Shown piece by piece: positions 1-5,071 of a DNA stretch of 5,071 nucleotides. Position 1 is the stretch's first letter; every line of letters begins with the position of its first letter. The position numbers and the translations under genes were made by a program. Origin of the DNA: an uncultured Eubacteriales bacterium (GTDB lineage: Bacteria > Bacillota > Clostridia > Lachnospirales > Anaerotignaceae); NCBI GenBank assembly GCA_902406135.1, contig CABPCX010000157.1:1-5071 (forward strand). The letters are read 5' to 3'. Under the pieces are notes generated by a model that worked only from the letters and a program-made list of their open reading frames with translations, was not told the DNA's origin and ran no database searches.

Positions 1-448
1 CCATTCGGTACTCTCCGGTAGTTTTATTGAGTACCGAATGGAAATAACCGCACCGGAAAATATGGCCGGAAACTATACGGTTTATGACGGAAATACGATT
101 TCGCAGTATAACGCAAAAACAAAAGAGACCGTAAATATAGATATACCCGAAGGAAGCAACGGTGACGAGCTGTTTTTCTGCAGTTTTATCAGGAATTATA
201 TGCAGTCGGAAGATGTTGCCGTTGATACGGCCGTAAGTCTTGATGAAAGCAGCTGCACGGTGCTTGAGGCTGTTATTCCCGGCGGAAATAAATATACTGC
301 TACGGAAAAAGTATGGATAGACAATGAAACATTAAAGCCTCTTAAATTTGTAATATATGATGAAGACGGCAAAGAAAGATATATAATTACATATAACGAA
401 TTTGAATACAACCCTGAAATAGATGATTCTGTTTTTAAGGCGGATTAA
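1..448 (+). CDS. LolA-fold lipoprotein, GerS-like (3' part only)
   Basis: The frame is open from base 2 with no stop before the left edge, so the gene begins upstream and about 148 C-terminal residues are visible; the ATG at 38 is almost certainly internal. The visible part alternates short beta-strand-like stretches: YRMEITAPENMAG, then YTVYDGNTISQYN, and later TEKVWIDNETLKPLKFVIYDEDGKE. This 'lipid-binding sheet' pattern is typical of LolA/RseB-like lipoproteins of Firmicutes. The signal peptide and lipobox would lie upstream and cannot be checked. The stop codon is 12 bases before alr, implying co-transcription. In C. difficile the lipoprotein gene gerS is in an operon with alr2, and GerS is needed for the cortex-modifying amidase CwlD. 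That context, more than sequence identity, suggests a GerS relative. A general LolA-like or sporulation-related lipoprotein is the alternative. Family call moderately sure; germination role is inference. Confidence 0.7.
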   Translation, partial: HSVLSGSFIEYRMEITAPENMAGNYTVYDGNTISQYNAKTKETVNIDIPEGSNGDELFFCSFIRNYMQSEDVAVDTAVSLDESSCTVLEAVIPGGNKYTATEKVWIDNETLKPLKFVIYDEDGKERYIITYNEFEYNPEIDDSVFKAD

Positions 449-460
449 CGGAGGAAAATT

Positions 461-1621
461 ATGACAGATGAAGAAAGAGTCCTGGCAATAGTAGATTTAG
501 ATGCAATTGCCTCAAACATTAAGAACATAAGAGCCAAGGTTGACAAAAATTCCGGAATAATCGGTATTATTAAGGCTGATGCCTATGGCCATGGTTCAGT
601 GGAAACCGCTAAAGTACTTCTTGACAACGGTGCCGACTGGCTTGCGGTAGCGGTCGTGGACGAGGGCCTTAATTTAAGAAAAAACGGCATAACAGCGCCT
701 ATACTTCTGCTTGGATATACGCCTGAGCTTCGTCTTAATGACGTAATCAACAACGGATTTATACAGACAGTATATTCCTATGATACGGCTAAAAAGCTGT
801 CAGATGCGGCGTCAGCCCTTGGCAAAAAAGCTGTCATACATATAAAAATAGATACAGGTATGGGAAGAATAGGCTACAGAGTAAATGAAGAGTCAGCCGA
901 CGAGATAGTGAAAATATCAAAGCTTCCCAATATTGATGTAAACGGTATGTTTACTCATTTTTCAACGGCCGATGAAGCAGACAAAGCCTATACTTTAGAG
1001 CAGTATAATAAATTTGTTAAAATGAATGATATGCTTGAGGAAAGGGGACTTCATATTCCCGTTAAGCACGCTGCAAACAGCGCTGCCATAATGGATTTTG
1101 ACAATATGATGTTCAATATGGTAAGACCGGGAATAATACTTTACGGAGCATATCCTTCTGATGAGGTCAAGAAAGAAAATCTTTCATTAAGCCCCGCTAT
1201 GTCAATAAAAACCCACGTAAGCTATGTCAAGGACGTAAACGAAGGCGACAGCATAAGCTACGGAAGAAAGTACACAGCACCCTCAAAAAGACGCATAGCC
1301 ACAATACCCGTTGGATATGCCGACGGATTTATAAGAGCATATTCAAAGGGCGGAAAGGTGCTTGTAAGAGGCGAATACGCTCCCATTGTGGGCAGAATAT
1401 GTATGGACCAGTTTATGGTGGACGTAACTGACATAGACGGTGTAGAAGTCAATGATGAAGTCGTACTTATGGGCAGACAGGGAGATAAAGAGATAACAGC
1501 TGATTTTATCGCTTCTGTGCTTGATACTATAAACTATGAAGTTTTCTGTACCCTCAGCAAGCGAGTGCCAAGACAGTATATACAGAACGGAAAAATCGTA
1601 AAGACAATAAAATATGTATAA
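461..1621 (+). CDS. alr: Alanine racemase (PLP-dependent)
   Basis: Interconverts L- and D-alanine in the cytoplasm, supplying D-alanine for peptidoglycan and for D-alanylation of teichoic acids. The 386-residue length is normal for the family. An N-terminal TIM barrel carries the PLP lysine K38 in KADAYGHG. K129 in KIDTGMGRIG matches the lysine that is carbamylated in the Geobacillus enzyme. H166 (THFSTAD), N206-S207 and R222 (VRPG) line the cofactor site. The C-terminal beta domain supplies the second catalytic base, Y267 (SISYGRKY), plus GYADGF near 285-290 and the substrate-contacting M315-D316 (GRICMDQF). The start ATG has a strong GGAGG (450-454) six bases upstream. It follows the GerS-like gene by 12 bases and was probably transcribed from a promoter left of the window. 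The pairing suggests an Alr2-type, possibly sporulation-linked, paralogue, which needs the rest of the genome to decide. No damaged motif seen. Confidence 0.97.
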   Translation: MTDEERVLAIVDLDAIASNIKNIRAKVDKNSGIIGIIKADAYGHGSVETAKVLLDNGADWLAVAVVDEGLNLRKNGITAPILLLGYTPELRLNDVINNGFIQTVYSYDTAKKLSDAASALGKKAVIHIKIDTGMGRIGYRVNEESADEIVKISKLPNIDVNGMFTHFSTADEADKAYTLEQYNKFVKMNDMLEERGLHIPVKHAANSAAIMDFDNMMFNMVRPGIILYGAYPSDEVKKENLSLSPAMSIKTHVSYVKDVNEGDSISYGRKYTAPSKRRIATIPVGYADGFIRAYSKGGKVLVRGEYAPIVGRICMDQFMVDVTDIDGVEVNDEVVLMGRQGDKEITADFIASVLDTINYEVFCTLSKRVPRQYIQNGKIVKTIKYV

Positions 1622-1623
1622 TA

Positions 1624-1636
1624 TCCTTTAAAAGGA
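1624..1636. repeat. Short perfect palindrome just after alr
   Basis: TCCTTT and AAAGGA are perfect inverted repeats around a single A, three bases after the alr stop. The loop would be too tight for a good hairpin and no T-run follows, so it is unlikely to be a terminator. It could be a weak mRNA 3' structure, a protein-binding dyad or chance. Confidence 0.3.
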
Positions 1637-1662
1637 ATAAATGCCATATTTATAGGAAATAA

Positions 1663-1730
1663 TATCTGCTGAAGATAGTTGAACAGCAGGTACATAAATT
1701 TAATATCATTACATACCGCTCAACTATTTT
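1663..1730 (+). other. Candidate structured RNA leader of mazF (possible H-type pseudoknot)
   Basis: Stem 1 pairs TATCTGCTG (1663-1671) with CAGCAGGTA (1684-1692): nine pairs including one G-U, with a six-pair perfect core. Its 12-base loop (1672-1683) is complementary over 11 bases to 1720-1730, including an exact eight-pair match of ATAGTTGA (1675-1682) with TCAACTAT (1720-1727). The arm order 1-2-1'-2' is that of an H-type pseudoknot. With the cores only, loop 1 is 3 bases, the junction is 1 base and loop 3 is about 30 bases, which is sterically possible. Alternatively the two stems compete, and stem 2 running into TTTTT (1727-1731) acts as a weak attenuator. It fills the place where mazE normally lies, 26 bases before the mazF start. 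Pairing is seen directly; function is inference. Confidence 0.4.
1679..1709 (+). promoter_or_regulatory. Weak possible sigma-A promoter for mazF
   Basis: TTGAAC (1679-1684) resembles a -35 box. Either TAATAT (1701-1706, spacer 16) or TATCAT (1704-1709, spacer 19) could be the -10 box. Neither combination is close to ideal, and both overlap the candidate RNA structure; if this promoter is used, the transcript would lack stem 1. Read-through from alr is an equally good explanation for mazF expression. Confidence 0.25.
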
Positions 1731-1741
1731 TAATCTTAAGC

Positions 1742-1745
1742 GGAG
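1742..1745 (+). promoter_or_regulatory. Ribosome binding site that decides the mazF start
   Basis: GGAG lies 10 bases before ATG 1756 but only one base before the in-frame GTG at 1747. The GTG is therefore too close to be served by this site. The ATG start also gives an N-terminus (MTVRRGD) that lines up with Bacillus EndoA (MIVKRGD). Confidence 0.75.
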
Positions 1746-1755
1746 CGTGAAGAGA

Positions 1756-2103
1756 ATGACAGTCAGAAGAGGAGACATATTTTATGCAGATCTCTCGCCT
1801 GTAGTCGGATCGGAGCAGGGCGGTATAAGGCCAGTTATAATAATCCAGAATGATATGGGCAACAAATACAGTCCTACTGTCATATGTGCTGCCATAACAT
1901 CTCAGATAAACAAGGCAAAACTGCCGACACATATAGAGATATCTGCCGAAAAGTATGGTCTCGTTAAGGATTCGGTAATACTTTTGGAGCAGATTCGTAC
2001 TATAGACAAAAAAAGATTAAGAGAAAAAATAGGGGGTACAGACAGAGGGCTTATGTCCGAAATAAATAAAGCCCTTGTCATTAGCCTTGGAATGGCGGAA
2101 TAA
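1756..2103 (+). CDS. mazF: MazF/EndoA mRNA interferase toxin, without adjacent mazE
   Basis: A ribosome-independent endoribonuclease of the MazF/PemK family that cleaves single-stranded mRNA. The 115-residue protein is nearly collinear with B. subtilis EndoA (NdoA, 116 residues). It has [20 protein letters not shown] at 4-23, catalytic R25 in GIRP and catalytic T48 in AAITSQ, with the conserved NKAKLPTH and [14 protein letters not shown] segments behind them. Nothing suggests inactivation. EndoA and C. difficile MazF cut at UACAU, and the high similarity suggests the same target here. In Bacillus, mazE (ndoAI, about 93 codons) sits directly upstream. Here only 134 bases separate the toxin from alr, so no antitoxin of normal size fits, and none follows before the terminator. 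The antitoxin may be encoded elsewhere, be absent, or be replaced by other control. Start chosen at ATG 1756 rather than GTG 1747 for ribosome-site spacing and family alignment. Confidence 0.95.
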   Translation: MTVRRGDIFYADLSPVVGSEQGGIRPVIIIQNDMGNKYSPTVICAAITSQINKAKLPTHIEISAEKYGLVKDSVILLEQIRTIDKKRLREKIGGTDRGLMSEINKALVISLGMAE

Positions 2104-2126
2104 CAAATCAGCTGAAAATATACAGC

Positions 2127-2158
2127 AAAAACCGGTTCTATTTAAGAACCGGTTTTTT
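2127..2158. terminator. Bidirectional Rho-independent terminator
   Basis: AACCGGTTCT (2130-2139) pairs perfectly with AGAACCGGTT (2145-2154) around a five-base ATTTA loop. The flanking A-run (2127-2131) and T-run (2153-2158) extend the stem to 13 pairs and supply a U-tract on both strands. It lies 23 bases after the mazF stop and 14 bases beyond the stop of the convergent minus-strand gene, so it very likely ends both transcripts. Confidence 0.93.
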
Positions 2159-2172
2159 ATATGATTAACTGT

Positions 2173-4026
2173 TTACAAAACTTCTTCATCGAATATTTTG
2201 TAGTATACCCATTTCTTATAATAGTCCAGTAGCTGGTTTTGGTCATCGGATAAGACCGTTGCCAGAGTTCCGTCAGAAAGCATATATAAGTCATCAAATA
2301 CTATGGGTATAGAAGTACGCATATCATTAACATATTCAAAGAATGAAGAAATACCGTCTAAATCAAGCAGTTCAAGAAGCATTGAACCAAGATAGAATGA
2401 ACTCATAGTATTGTTTGCAGGCATATCCATATTTTCTACGTTTTCTGCAAAATTTGTGGTTTCAAGCGCCGCATCGTTAGCCCAGATAAAGTAGGGTGTT
2501 TCATAGGCTTTAAGAAGCTGCCACTGATTTCCGTTAAGGTCTATATCAGGTCTGAACTCAGAAAAATATGACATTCCGTTAGAGAAACCGGGAAGGTGGT
2601 CACCGAAAAATACAAGTACTACAGGCTCGTCACTGTCCTCAAAATAGTCTACAAGAGTTTCTATCTGAGCATCAGCATCATCTATTCCCTCAAAGTATCC
2701 TGAATATATGGCTTTTTCCTCATCTGTGAGATATACATCAGTAGTGAAATTTGTTTCCTGATTATCATACTTTTCTTCATAGGGTCCATGATTCTGTATA
2801 GTTACACAAAATTCAAACAGAGGGTCATCGCTTTCTTCCGAATGTTTTTCAAAATTTTCTATAATTGACTGTGCTGTAACTTCATCAGATATATAACCGC
2901 CCTTACTCTGTGTTTTCAGGTCAAAGTCTTCTTCAAGGTATACGAAATCATCAAATCCCATATTGTTATATACATTTGTTCTATTATAAAACCATCCGTA
3001 TCCGGGATGTATTGCAAGGGTATCATATCCTATTTTCTCAAGCATTCTGGGCATAGACTCAATGGGAGTTCTTACAAAATTATAAGATACCTGTGTGCTT
3101 TCTATATTTCTTGTGGAGCATCCCGTCAAAACGTCAAATTCCGTATCGGATGTTCCGCCTCCAAAGTTTGGAACAACTATATGGCCGGAAACAACATCAT
3201 CACGCATTATGAAGTCATTATAAAACTCAAGGGGATTATCAAAACCGTCAAAGCTTAAGAAGTCCGAATTGCTTATATCGGAAAACGCCTCGCTCATAAC
3301 CATTATGATGTTTGGTTTAGACACGTCATCAAAGGCTTCATAGTCAATTTCTGATTTTGAAGCCGTAAAATCAGATGAGCTGTAACCGTCGGGCTTATCT
3401 ACCTTAAGATTGTTTGTATCATAAAGGAAACTGTATAAAAAGCCCTTTGAAGCGTACTGGTTTACTTTGAAATATATATTTCCGTTTACGGGGAAACTGT
3501 CATATAACTCTGTATTTGAATAAACGGTATTAAGTAATCCAAAAAAACAAAATGTACAAATAACATTTGCAAGGCTGTCACTTCTTTTAAAGAATATAAA
3601 AGCAACCACACATATAAGTATAACGAGCACTACCGCAGCTATGGCAAGTGTAGTATACTTTTGGTCATAATTGGAAAGTATAGATTTTACTTCTGTAATA
3701 ACAGATAAATCGCTTGGAATAAGGGGGTCCTGGCGAAGTGTTGATTTTACGCTGTTGGCGTATGAACCTCCGATAAACACCATAGCGGGAATGCCGGAAG
3801 AAAATATACAGTTGCCGGACACAAAATATAAAAATAACATTAGTATCAAAATAGGTATGTAATTTAACAGAAGCAGTATTTTTTCTTCATTTGCGATTTC
3901 AAGAAAGATTGCTGAATAGTCAGGCGACACCTTAAACATAAGATATGTAGTTAATAAGGAAGCAATAACTATAACAGCTATCGAGCATTTTATATTTATC
4001 TTAAATCGTTTTAACTTTAAATTCAT
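2173..4026 (-). CDS. LTA-synthase-family membrane phosphoglycerol transferase
   Basis: Transfers or polymerises glycerol-phosphate from phosphatidylglycerol on the outer face of the membrane, as in lipoteichoic acid synthesis. The 617-residue protein has about five TM segments (roughly 14-31, 50-70, 77-91, 127-146, 153-168) and the family loop motif LRQDPLIPSDLS (97-108) between TM3 and TM4. An extracellular alkaline-phosphatase-fold domain starts near 237. Its active site looks complete against S. aureus LtaS: E246 (MSEAFSD), nucleophile T292 (GGGTSDTE), R349 (FYNRTNVY), H413 (QNHGPY) and D476-H477 (FFGDHLPG), the metal and phosphoglycerol ligands. CGGAGG stands eight bases before the ATG. 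The gene is monocistronic, with its own promoter and a terminator shared with mazF. It could instead modify a glycan with phosphoglycerol, as MdoB/OpgB-type relatives do; family is certain, polymer is not. No other clear LTA pathway gene is in view. Confidence 0.93.
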   Translation of the reverse strand: MNLKLKRFKINIKCSIAVIVIASLLTTYLMFKVSPDYSAIFLEIANEEKILLLLNYIPILILMLFLYFVSGNCIFSSGIPAMVFIGGSYANSVKSTLRQDPLIPSDLSVITEVKSILSNYDQKYTTLAIAAVVLVILICVVAFIFFKRSDSLANVICTFCFFGLLNTVYSNTELYDSFPVNGNIYFKVNQYASKGFLYSFLYDTNNLKVDKPDGYSSSDFTASKSEIDYEAFDDVSKPNIIMVMSEAFSDISNSDFLSFDGFDNPLEFYNDFIMRDDVVSGHIVVPNFGGGTSDTEFDVLTGCSTRNIESTQVSYNFVRTPIESMPRMLEKIGYDTLAIHPGYGWFYNRTNVYNNMGFDDFVYLEEDFDLKTQSKGGYISDEVTAQSIIENFEKHSEESDDPLFEFCVTIQNHGPYEEKYDNQETNFTTDVYLTDEEKAIYSGYFEGIDDADAQIETLVDYFEDSDEPVVLVFFGDHLPGFSNGMSYFSEFRPDIDLNGNQWQLLKAYETPYFIWANDAALETTNFAENVENMDMPANNTMSSFYLGSMLLELLDLDGISSFFEYVNDMRTSIPIVFDDLYMLSDGTLATVLSDDQNQLLDYYKKWVYYKIFDEEVL

Positions 4027-4055
4027 TCAGTAAACCTCCGTTAACATTCACAATA

Positions 4056-4070
4056 CAAATAACCTATTTG
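4056..4070. repeat. Perfect inverted repeat, possible operator
   Basis: CAAATA and TATTTG flank a three-base centre (ACC on the plus strand). The repeat covers the predicted transcription start (about 4066) of the minus-strand gene, next to its -10 box, where a repressor would block initiation. A further CAAATA half-site occurs at 4106-4111, just upstream of that promoter's -35 box. The AT-rich composition makes chance a real alternative. Confidence 0.4.
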
Positions 4071-4072
4071 AC

Positions 4073-4101
4073 GTTATATACAATACAACTTTTAAAGTAA
4101 A
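4073..4101 (-). promoter_or_regulatory. Probable sigma-A promoter of the LTA-synthase-family gene
   Basis: Read on the minus strand, a -35-like TTTACT (4101-4096) is followed after exactly 17 bases by TATAAC (4078-4073), five of six to the -10 consensus. Transcription would begin near 4066, giving a leader of about 40 bases that contains the CGGAGG ribosome site (4040-4035). A-rich runs upstream (4130-4165) could serve as an UP element. Confidence 0.55.
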
Positions 4102-4177
4102 TGTGCAAATAGTTTTTACAATTTTAATACAAAAATTAAAATAAAAAATTAAAGAAATCTTAAAAATCACATTTTTA

Positions 4178-4206
4178 TTGTAAAAAAGGGGAAATTTTGA
4201 TATAAT
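4178..4206 (+). promoter_or_regulatory. Strong extended -10 sigma-A promoter of the LCP gene
   Basis: TTGTAA (4178-4183), then a 17-base spacer and a perfect TATAAT (4201-4206). The TG at 4198-4199 makes an extended -10 (TGaTATAAT). AT-rich sequence with A and T runs lies immediately upstream. The predicted start near 4213 gives a U-rich leader of about 59 bases. Confidence 0.8.
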
Positions 4207-4222
4207 TACATAGCTAATTTTA

Positions 4223-4249
4223 GTTTTGTTAACTTTTTTGGTTTTGTTA
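4223..4249 (+). repeat. 9-base direct repeat in the LCP leader
   Basis: GTTTTGTTA occurs at 4223-4231 and again at 4241-4249, a period of 18 bases, in the untranslated leader between promoter and ribosome site. It could be a binding site for a regulator or an RNA-binding protein, or low-complexity coincidence in T-rich DNA. Confidence 0.35.
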
Positions 4250-4271
4250 GATAGAGATGGGGAGAATTTCG

Positions 4272-5071
4272 GTGAGTAATAAGGAAAACAGCAATTATAA
4301 AAGAAGAAGAAGAAGGAAAAAATTAGTTGGCAGGTTTATACTTACAGTTTTTGTCATTGTATTTATATTTTCTGCTGTTTTTGTTTTAGCGGCAACTGCC
4401 TTTAAATCCCAGCGCGACAAACAGGAAGCCCTTAATTCTTCCGGCGGCGGAAATACTGATGCTGCCGTTTCGGATGACAGGATAAATTTTGCTGTTTTCG
4501 GAACCGACGAAGGCGGAATACACTCTGACGTAATTTTCGTTGTTTCATTTGATACAACTACAGGCGATACATATTTTGTTTCTGTACCAAGAGATACTCA
4601 GGTATTTATGTCTGAAAGCATTATGCTTGATATGCAGAATAACGGCAGAGGCGAATACATACCCACAAAATACGGCACCACAGGCGAATGTAAAATAACG
4701 GAGCTCTATGCCTATGCGGGTGAAAAAAATAATGAATATCAGGTTCAGACACTTGAAAATCTTCTCAATGTAGATATTGACCATTATGTAGCCATTGACC
4801 TTACAGCATTTAAAGAAATTGTAGACGCTGTCGGAGGCGTGGATATGTATGTTCCTATGGATATGTACTGGGATATGAGCGATAACGGCGGCCCTATAAT
4901 TGACCTTAAGGAAGGCCAGCAGCACCTTAACGGCGAGCAGGCTGAACAGCTTGTTCGATTCAGAAAGGGATATGCTCAGCAGGACTTAGACAGAATAAAT
5001 ACTCAGCATGAGTTTATGCTTGCCCTTATAGGAAAAATTTTCGATTCCGAAAACGTTATAGGGGACTTAAC
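4272..5071 (+). CDS. LytR-CpsA-Psr (LCP) family glycopolymer ligase (5' part)
   Basis: Transfers lipid-linked teichoic acid or capsule polymers to peptidoglycan on the outer membrane face. The first 266 residues are present and the frame is open at the right edge. A basic cytoplasmic tail (KRRRRRKK, 10-17) precedes one TM helix (about 22-44), a G/S/N linker, then the LCP domain from about 70. Motifs in order: FGTDEGGIHSD (D79, D86), VPRDT (R107), KITELYAYAG (K141), IDHYVAID, FKEIVDAVGGVD, then VRFR (R229, R231), D238 and DRINTQ (R241, Q245). The spacing of the last group matches R362/R364/D371/R374/Q378 of pneumococcal Cps2A. The usual Arg two residues before D86 is His84. Start: GTG 4272 has GGGGAG (4259-4264) seven bases upstream; an in-frame ATG at 4257 lacks a good ribosome site. 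Divergent from the LTA-synthase-family gene; possibly heads an envelope-polymer operon beyond the window. Confidence 0.93.
   Translation, partial: MSNKENSNYKRRRRRKKLVGRFILTVFVIVFIFSAVFVLAATAFKSQRDKQEALNSSGGGNTDAAVSDDRINFAVFGTDEGGIHSDVIFVVSFDTTTGDTYFVSVPRDTQVFMSESIMLDMQNNGRGEYIPTKYGTTGECKITELYAYAGEKNNEYQVQTLENLLNVDIDHYVAIDLTAFKEIVDAVGGVDMYVPMDMYWDMSDNGGPIIDLKEGQQHLNGEQAEQLVRFRKGYAQQDLDRINTQHEFMLALIGKIFDSENVIGDL

Noticed and set aside
1631..1655. Tiny ORF (MPYL) with AAAGGA upstream, possible leader peptide before mazF
   Set aside because: Four codons with no run of a regulatory amino acid and only a weak ribosome site; chance in AT-rich DNA is more likely.
1675..1731. Ordinary terminator between alr and mazF
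   Set aside because: The stem is AU-rich with a 37-base loop and part of the T-run is inside the stem; much weaker than the one at 2127-2158. Kept only as a possible attenuator.
1720..1932. Minus-strand ORF of 70 codons over mazF
   Set aside because: Antisense to a well-conserved gene, no ribosome site or recognisable domain.
1747..2103. GTG 1747 as the mazF start
   Set aside because: The GGAG site would be one base away, and the three extra residues are not in the EndoA family; ATG 1756 fits both criteria.
3007..3258. Plus-strand ORF inside the LTA-synthase-family gene
   Set aside because: Opposite the catalytic T292 and R349 region of a conserved enzyme; no support of its own.
4068..4096. 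Plus-strand promoter TTGACG with TTTAAA
   Set aside because: The -10 match is poor, and the extended -10 promoter at 4178-4206 is far better and nearer the gene.
4545..4925. Minus-strand ORF of 126 codons within the LCP gene
   Set aside because: The plus strand encodes clear LCP motifs in order throughout this stretch; the antisense frame is a by-product of codon bias.
4257..5071. In-frame ATG 4257 as the LCP start
   Set aside because: No convincing ribosome site stands before it, and the GGGGAG that would serve GTG 4272 lies inside the codons it would add. It remains possible.

Overview
The window looks like chromosomal DNA from a low-GC, Gram-positive, Clostridia-type bacterium. The support is AT-rich DNA, frequent AGA/ATA codons, GGAGG-type ribosome binding sites, sigma-A-type promoters, and a gene set typical of a monoderm cell envelope. 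The lipoprotein-alr-mazF order resembles the gerS-alr2 neighbourhood of Clostridioides difficile and the alr-ndoAI-ndoA region of Bacillus (comparison from memory). A spore-forming relative is therefore plausible but not proven.

Layout. (1) Bases 1-448 hold the 3' end of a LolA-fold, GerS-like lipoprotein gene. Its stop lies 12 bases before (2) alr, alanine racemase (461-1621), complete with all its expected catalytic residues. (3) A 134-base gap (1622-1755) follows. It is too short for the antitoxin gene mazE, but holds nested inverted repeats that could fold as an RNA pseudoknot, and two copies of TACAT, the cleavage site of the MazF group this toxin belongs to. (4) mazF (1756-2103) encodes an EndoA-type mRNA interferase and ends at a strong bidirectional terminator. 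(5) On the minus strand, converging on that terminator, is a five-TM LTA-synthase-family phosphoglycerol transferase (4026-2173). (6) The AT-rich divergent region 4027-4271 carries a promoter for each direction, a perfect inverted repeat over the minus-strand start site, and a 9-base direct repeat in the plus-strand leader. (7) A LytR-CpsA-Psr (LCP) ligase gene starts at 4272 and runs off the right edge.

How it fits together. Most genes serve the cell envelope: D-alanine supply (alr), glycerol-phosphate polymer synthesis (LTA-synthase family), attachment of glycopolymers to peptidoglycan (LCP), and a lipoprotein of the type linked to spore cortex processing. The exception is the toxin mazF, which appears without its usual antitoxin. 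No mobile element, CRISPR array, tRNA or rRNA was seen. The point most worth a second look is the mazF leader.
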